A stretch of 64,000 nucleotides of DNA, taken from assembly GCA_963855995.1 (NCBI GenBank), contig OY979717.1:10102001-10166000 (forward strand). Direction: 5' to 3'. The notes below the pieces were generated by a model that saw nothing but the letters and a program-made list of their open reading frames with translations, searched no databases and was not told the origin of the DNA. Source of the DNA: Muricea muricata. Taxonomy: Eukaryota; Cnidaria; Anthozoa; Malacalcyonacea; Plexauridae. Below, piece by piece: positions 58,694 through 64,000 of the stretch. The position numbers were made by a program, and so were the translations under genes. Within the stretch, counting starts at the first letter, position 1. Each line of letters starts with the position of its first letter.

Positions 58694-59381
58694 GTCAGGG
58701 AGGCAGAGGTCATTTTACCTACCTTCTCGAGGGACAAATCCATTTTGCTCTTAAATTGTCTGTTACATACCTAATATAACAATTCTGAATGTTGTTTGGC
58801 CGAATTTATCTTGTGGGCTTCGATCAACACGTTTTTCTTCAGTTTTATTATAAAACTATTATGTGGTCAAAAATAGCAAACTTTCAAGTTCATTCATTTG
58901 AAAAATGACTTGTATCATCAGAAAGCTTATAAAAAACAACATATAAGACATCATTACGGACACCCTGGTTTTTCAAGCTGTTTTCGAGTTATTGCTGCTT
59001 CAAAACGAGAAAATGTCCTAAAATGATGCTAATTTCCTGGGCACTAGTCTGAAAATAAGTTTTCGAACGCTCATAACTCAACAAAAATGTGGAAAATAAA
59101 AGTAACCATAATAATGTGTTATATGTAGTTTTTTATTACCTTTTCGATAACGTAAGTGGTTTTTCCTAGAAATGAGTCCGAAATTTCGCCTTTTTTGACA
59201 ATAATATACTTTTATAGAAAATTTAAGAAAAAACGTGTTGGCTGGAGCCCACAAGAAAAATTGGGCCAAACAACATTCAGAATTGTTATATTAGGCATGT
59301 AACGGACAATTTAAGAGCAAAATGAAATTGTCCCTCGATATGGTAAGTAGACATGTATTTTTGTACCTCTGCCTCCCTGAC
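58694..59381. mobile_element. 688-bp full-length hairpin element
   Basis: Ends GTCAGGGAGGCAGAGGT and its complement, flanked by TA on each side (58692-58693 and 59382-59383). The arms run almost to the centre (for example AATTGTCTGTTACATACCTA facing TAGGCATGTAACGGACAATT, and GGCCGAATTT facing AAATTGGGCC-like sequence), about 330 bp each with moderate divergence. No coding capacity. Confidence 0.85.
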
Positions 59382-59730
59382 TAATGCATCAGTATTACAA
59401 TTTATCATATGGCTTTCAAGAATCCTGCATTCTGATTGGTCCGCGTAAAAACCCGTATTCGGACAATGATTCGGACCGTAGTCCGTATAAAATTCCCGTA
59501 TTCGGACCGCGCTTTTTCCCAGTGTTTTTAATCGCACTTTTACCGCTTGTAATATACTTATTAATGAAATTAATGTTTTACTGATATGTTTGAAAACTTT
59601 ATGTGTAAAAAAATGAAGTTTTGTCTTGTTTTAACTTTTTGTATTCTAATTAACGAAACCACAATCGACGTCATTTAAATACAAAATGTCACACTAACTC
59701 TGAAAATGACTGCAGGCCATATAATAAACG

Positions 59731-59848
59731 GTTTATTGACCTCGCTTGTTCCTTCTGTATCGTCAAATATCGGACCTCGGGTTTTTTGGTACTCAAAAAC
59801 CTCAGTCTGATATTTCACGGTACAGACATCACGCTCGGTCAATAATCC
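59731..59848. repeat. Imperfect hairpin next to the TTAA nested pair
   Basis: GGTTTATTGACCTCGCTTG and AAATATCGGACCTCGGG face CCTCAGTCTGATATTT and GGTCAATAATCC. Confidence 0.7.
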
Positions 59849-59855
59849 TTTAATA

Positions 59856-60617
59856 GAGAGCTTAAAGGGAAATGGCTACAAAAAATTTTATTTTCTCATT
59901 TGAAAGAGACTCTAAAATAATATATAGAAGTCTATTACAAAATTTTTATATCTGTTTTACTTCGGGAGATATTCTGACCTAAATAATCGAACTGTCCGCC
60001 ATCTTGGATTAATTTTAACCTCATTAACAATGTTTTAGTGACGTCACAACAGGGATAAGCGATTCAAAGCTTCTCCTAAATACCTACCATCAACAGAATA
60101 TTTTTGAAACCTTTTCAATCCGTGCTGAAATCCAAAACACTTACTATGTGTGTGGTTATTGGAGAAAATTAATCATTGTGTCGTAAGAAAAAAAATTGCG
60201 TGACCCAAGTTGTGACGTATCATGCATATTTACAAATATCCAAGATGGTGGACAACTAAAGATTTCAAGTCAAAATATCTCACCAAATAAGGCAGCTATA
60301 AAAATTCTGTAATTGACTTCTATACATTGTTTTGGAGTCTCTTTCAAATAAGACGATAAAAATTTTTGTTGCCATTTCCCTTTAAGCAAGCGACGTTTTT
60401 GTCAACACGGACGGCAGCCGGAAGTAAGTTGCGTCGTTGTAGATGGCGAATGATGGCGTCAGCCGTTCTCGTTTGAAATCATGAACTTGAAAGTTGACTG
60501 ACTGCCGTTGTTGATTTCAAACGAGAACGGCTGACGCCACCACTCGCCATCTATAACGACGCAACTTACTTCCGGCTGCCGTCCCTGTTGACAAAAACGT
60601 CGCTTGCTTAAGCTCTC
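59856..60617. mobile_element. Outer hairpin MITE (host of a nested insertion)
   Basis: Ends GAGAGCTTAAGCAAGCGACG (interrupted on the left by the nested element) and the complement CGTCGCTTGCTTAAGCTCTC on the right, with TA on both sides (59854-59855 and 60618-60619). Long arms around 60386-60475 and 60509-60610 contain GCAGCCGGAAGTAAGTTGCG and GAACGGCTGACGCCA. Without the insert it would be about 245 bp. Confidence 0.88.
59866..60381. mobile_element. piggyBac-type MITE inserted at TTAA in the outer hairpin
   Basis: Starts AGGGAAATGGCTACAAAAAA and ends with the near complement (TTGTTGCCATTTCCCT). TTAA flanks it directly (59862-59865 and 60382-60385). The opposite arm of the outer hairpin preserves the empty site GCTTAAGC, so the TTAA duplication is proven within the window. 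It is itself a hairpin with diverged arms (GAAAGAGACTC facing GAGTCTCTTTC; CGCCATCTTGGAT facing ATCCAAGATGGTGG). Confidence 0.92.
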
Positions 60618-60619
60618 TA

Positions 60620-62440
60620 ATATTACCCCTGCACGGGACGACCACGCATTATATTCACTAGACATAACTGACAGTCAAAAACTGCACCTAGTTAAATTAA
60701 TGGATAGTTTCCATGCATGTAATTTCTTGGCTAGACTTGTTACAAGTCGACTCTTAAAGGCCATATAATAAAATACACACGAACGTCTATTTCTTGGCCG
60801 TCAATCTGTGTTTCTGTAGGATAAAAAGTAGAATTTTAAGTAGATTCTGTTGTAAGGTAAACCAATATTGCAGACAACATCTCTATCATCATTAATGAGA
60901 CGTGTGCCTGGGTTTATTCATATCAGTTTTGCAGACGCTTTGCTTGATATCAATTCTACATAATTTCGTTTTTTTCGCCATTCGAATTACCATCTTCGCA
61001 TATCAAAATATAAATTTTGAAACAAAAAGAATCAATTGTACACAATTTCGTTTCTTTTGCCATTCGCTCAAATTATCATCTTCGCGATATGACATTACAA
61101 TTTCCCGTTGGAACAAACGCCTACTAACATATTGCATATTTAATCATTTGTTCAAGTATTTTCTCTAAAGACAGGCCGGGCTTGTATTTCTTTCTCTATG
61201 TATTCAATTTTTTGTCGAAATAACACCAAGCCAGCATGTATATCATCTGCCTGCATTGCTAGCGATTTTAAATCACTTCAAATATTTACATACCCACAGT
61301 AAAACTGCGTTAGTTTAGTTTATAATTTATATGTTCAGCAGCAGATTTTTTTGAACTTTGTGGTCCATATAATGGCCAAACGTATTTTGAGGAAGGCATA
61401 TTAAGAGAGTCGTGATTTTTTTCATGGTAATTAGCTCTGGGTTTATTCATTCAGTGCCATGCAATCTTTTATTTCTGGTACCATTCATCTTCATTCTTCA
61501 TTGTCATATCATTTCCTGGTTAGTTCAGAATGGTGGTCTTTCCTAAAAGAGATGATCATTCACCTTTAAGTTATGATAGAAAAACTGTTAACATTTAGCT
61601 ACCAGCAGATCGTTTGAGCAAAATCCACAGTCTTGGTTTGAAGCATTTGAATTCAAATCAATAAAGTCTGGTTCTCATAATCTTTGATGGTCGTCGTATC
61701 ATTATCGGCGGCAATCATTCAAGGGGAAATTCACAAAACATATAACTGCTTATATGACCGCTTTCCATCTTGTTTTTGGCGAAGCCGCCATTTTCTAGAA
61801 CTACCTCCCTGTCACAGGATTTACGCTAGTGTACGTTGAGAATTAAAATATATACCTGCAAAGTTTAGTACTAAATAATCATTTGCAGGCTCATAAGGAA
61901 ATGAATATTTTGTCAGGTTGCCCTAGATTATCTCGTAACAATAATGGTATTTGGACACCCACGAATCTTATAGTGAAGTGCCGAAAGTTGTTTTAATTCA
62001 TAATTTAATTTCCGATTTGAAAATGAGTTCGTCTGAGTTCGTAATCATATCAAATTTAGCCCAAGATTTTAGGAGAGCCGTGTACATATAGTTGATCAGA
62101 CTAATAAATTCTGATCAGTTTAACTTATAAAAATATTATAGGTACTGGTATATTTTACTATTTATCAAAATATGTAGATGGATCCTTGTTTGAAAATCGT
62201 TGTTTGCTTAGTAACAACATATTTTCAGCAAAAAATACAAATAATATGACAGTATTATTTTTTATTATGTGGTTATGAGTGTTTTACCGTAAACTAAAAC
62301 ACTCGTATTTTCTATATTTTCACTAGTGAAGACATGAAAAAATTAAAATTTGTAACGCGTGAAGAACGCGTATGTTTTTCCGCGGGATTTATATGTTCTC
62401 TGTTCGCTTGTTTCGACTTCTGACCATATAATAAAAAGAA
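60620..62440. other. No gene recognised
   Basis: AT-rich. A diverged short duplication (CATAATTTCGTTTTTTTCGC and CACAATTTCGTTTCTTTTGC, each followed by CATTCG) lies at 60958-61080. No open frame of interest. Confidence 0.4.
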
Positions 62441-62583
62441 CATTACACGGTAGCTTGAAGATATGAATATTATTTTCTCGGTTTGAAAACAATATTTTAG
62501 TCACTCGCTGCGCTCGTTCGTAAAATATTGTTTTCAACACTCGAAAATAATATTCATATCATCGCGCTATCGTGTAATATCCT
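62441..62583. repeat. ~143-bp hairpin MITE
   Basis: ATTACACGGTAGC, ATATGAATATTATTTTCTCG and AAAACAATATTTTA on the left face TAAAATATTGTTTTCAACAC, CGAAAATAATATTCATAT and GCTATCGTGTAAT on the right; the centre is CTCGCTGCGCTCG. Confidence 0.85.
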
Positions 62584-62682
62584 CTATATATTGGTTACTG
62601 TTATCGACTATAAAATATGTTACCAATCTATCTGCATGTATGATATTAAAACACAACTATTTTTGATAGACATATGCAACGA

Positions 62683-62757
62683 TAGCCTGCTCGCAGCCCG
62701 AAATTTTGAGGGAAAATTACAAAATTTCCCTCAAAATTTCAGGCTGCGAGCAGGTTG
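62683..62757. mobile_element. 75-bp hairpin MITE with 9-bp target duplication
   Basis: TAGCCTGCTCGCAGCCCGAA, then ATTTTGAGGGAAA, faces TTTCCCTCAAAATTTC and GGCTGCGAGCAGGTTG across about 8 bp. ATGCAACGA is repeated exactly on both sides (62674-62682 and 62758-62766). A 9-bp duplication is typical of Mutator-like elements (family knowledge). Confidence 0.85.
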
Positions 62758-62766
62758 ATGCAACGA

Positions 62767-64000
62767 ATAAATCAGGTCACATGTGTTTACCATCTAATCA
62801 TGCAATTGCTTATACTGAGTTATGGAAATGCTCGGATTAGTTAAATTGGCCAGCATTTGATCCAAAATAAGGCTAAACAGAAAATGTTTGACAAGCGCCA
62901 GCGCTCCAAGAATGTAATCCATATTATCCATACCAATCAAAAAAGGAAACATTAGCAACAACTTCGCTGTAACAAAGTGCTGTCATGAATCACAACCATA
63001 GACCCATACGTGGTAGTACTGTAGTACTCTTATACAGTCCGGTTTTTCAATCTTGTCAGTCTTCAATCTCTCTCACTGCCTGACTCTGGTTCATTATTTT
63101 TGAACCATTTCCTAACCTCAAATTTTCAGGCTGATCATAATAAAGGTTTTGATAATTTGTTTCGGGTCAACTTCAGTAATAGCTTAGTGTTTAATGTACG
63201 TGGTCCAGCACACGGTTGATATGGCAGTGAAACGTACGACTATATTTAGAATATAGTTACTGCGAATAATAGGAACCGGCCTTTACTTTAATCTAAAAAT
63301 TATTTGTTTTTCATTAGAAACCAGGGAACTGTACAAACCTGGTGTAAGTTAAAAGTTACTTAAAAAGCAATAAAATCGAGATGAAATATGGTTTCAATAT
63401 TGAACACCTAATAATACTATCCAAATTAGCTGATTTGAAAATTAAAGGGAACATTAAGAGGGAAAAAATATTCTGAGGAAACCGTTACGATGCAAACGGC
63501 TTAGGTACATTTACAACCTACACACTAGTAAATTAAACAAATGCGCACAGTTCTGCAAAGTGCAAACGCCATTTATCAAAAGCAATGTTCACACCATTAG
63601 GTCATCAACAATTTTCGCACTATTCAAAGAATGACCTCTATGCTCTTTCGGCAGATCAATGAATTGAAATAATGAATATGATCTCAAGCTAAGCAGATAG
63701 CGTTCATTAAAATGCGCGCTGTGTAAACCATGTCTGTTACTCATAACACGACAATGCGCAGCTCGCTTGGGGAGTTCCACCATGTCCATCATGAACCTCA
63801 TTGTCCTTGTACATCGTGTTTAGCTAATAGGATTATGAAGTTTATTTTAGTTTAGTGTTGATAATCATAAGACCAGTTTGCAATTTTCCTTTAGGTTGAT
63901 TTAAACCCCAATATCACTTTGATCTCTCCAGAAAAGGTCGTATCGTCGCGCGCAGATGTCGTCCATATGACGGGACAACCCAGCGAGCGATTTGCACAAG
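62767..64000. other. No gene recognised
   Basis: AT-rich with short frames only; nothing I can support. Confidence 0.4.

Noticed and set aside
1-64000. CRISPR array, rRNA, prokaryotic operons
   Set aside because: No regularly spaced direct repeats with unique spacers, no rRNA-like blocks, and all convincing genes are spliced; the sequence is eukaryotic.

Overview
The window is a gene-sparse, AT-rich animal genome segment with introns, probably from a marine invertebrate. A cnidarian is plausible but not proven, judging from the mix of host genes (GIPC, METAP1D, a two-domain thyroglobulin type-1 secreted protein) with DIRS, Penelope-like, Crypton-like and LINE elements and many hairpin MITEs. 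I reconstructed splice forms by hand from GT/AG sites and reading phase; nothing was aligned to a database.

Layout. 1-13684 is a repeat complex. Its core is a near-identical inverted repeat (4117-7881 against 8081-13352, 199-bp spacer) that carries a 9-bp minisatellite, older nested MITEs and an acidic-protein ORF on both arms. A mariner-like hairpin MITE sits in one arm only. A second pair of inverted arms (1280-1507 and 13461-13684) encloses it. 15603-25052 (minus) is a complete five-exon GIPC gene (380 aa); its third intron holds a decayed but structurally complete DIRS retrotransposon and, next to it, a Penelope-like relic with a hammerhead-like motif. 26817-30559 (minus) is a four-exon gene for a 542-aa protein with a SAM-like N-terminus and a cysteine-rich C-terminus that I do not recognise. 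33661-33916 is a broken Crypton/DUF3504-like fragment. 34709-36490 (minus) is a four-exon gene for a secreted 182-aa protein with two thyroglobulin type-1 domains. 37504-40450 is a 5'-truncated LINE with an open 890-codon frame. 43836-44260 is a Penelope-like pseudogene. 47298-51967 (minus) is a complete eight-exon METAP1D gene (307 aa) with a hAT-like MITE in an intron. 53208-55560 (plus) is a three-exon gene for a 349-aa type II membrane protein resembling a Golgi glycosyltransferase. 58694-62766 is a cluster of hairpin elements, including one inserted into another at TTAA and a 75-bp element with a 9-bp target duplication.

The host genes show no operon or pathway relation to each other. 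METAP1D and the glycosyltransferase-like gene are divergent neighbours. The recurring theme is hairpin or fold-back DNA: at least ten independent inverted-repeat elements, several with readable target duplications, insertion order or empty-site controls. The best candidate for something undescribed is the large inverted repeat at 4117-13352, whose arms have diverged measurably since they were formed.
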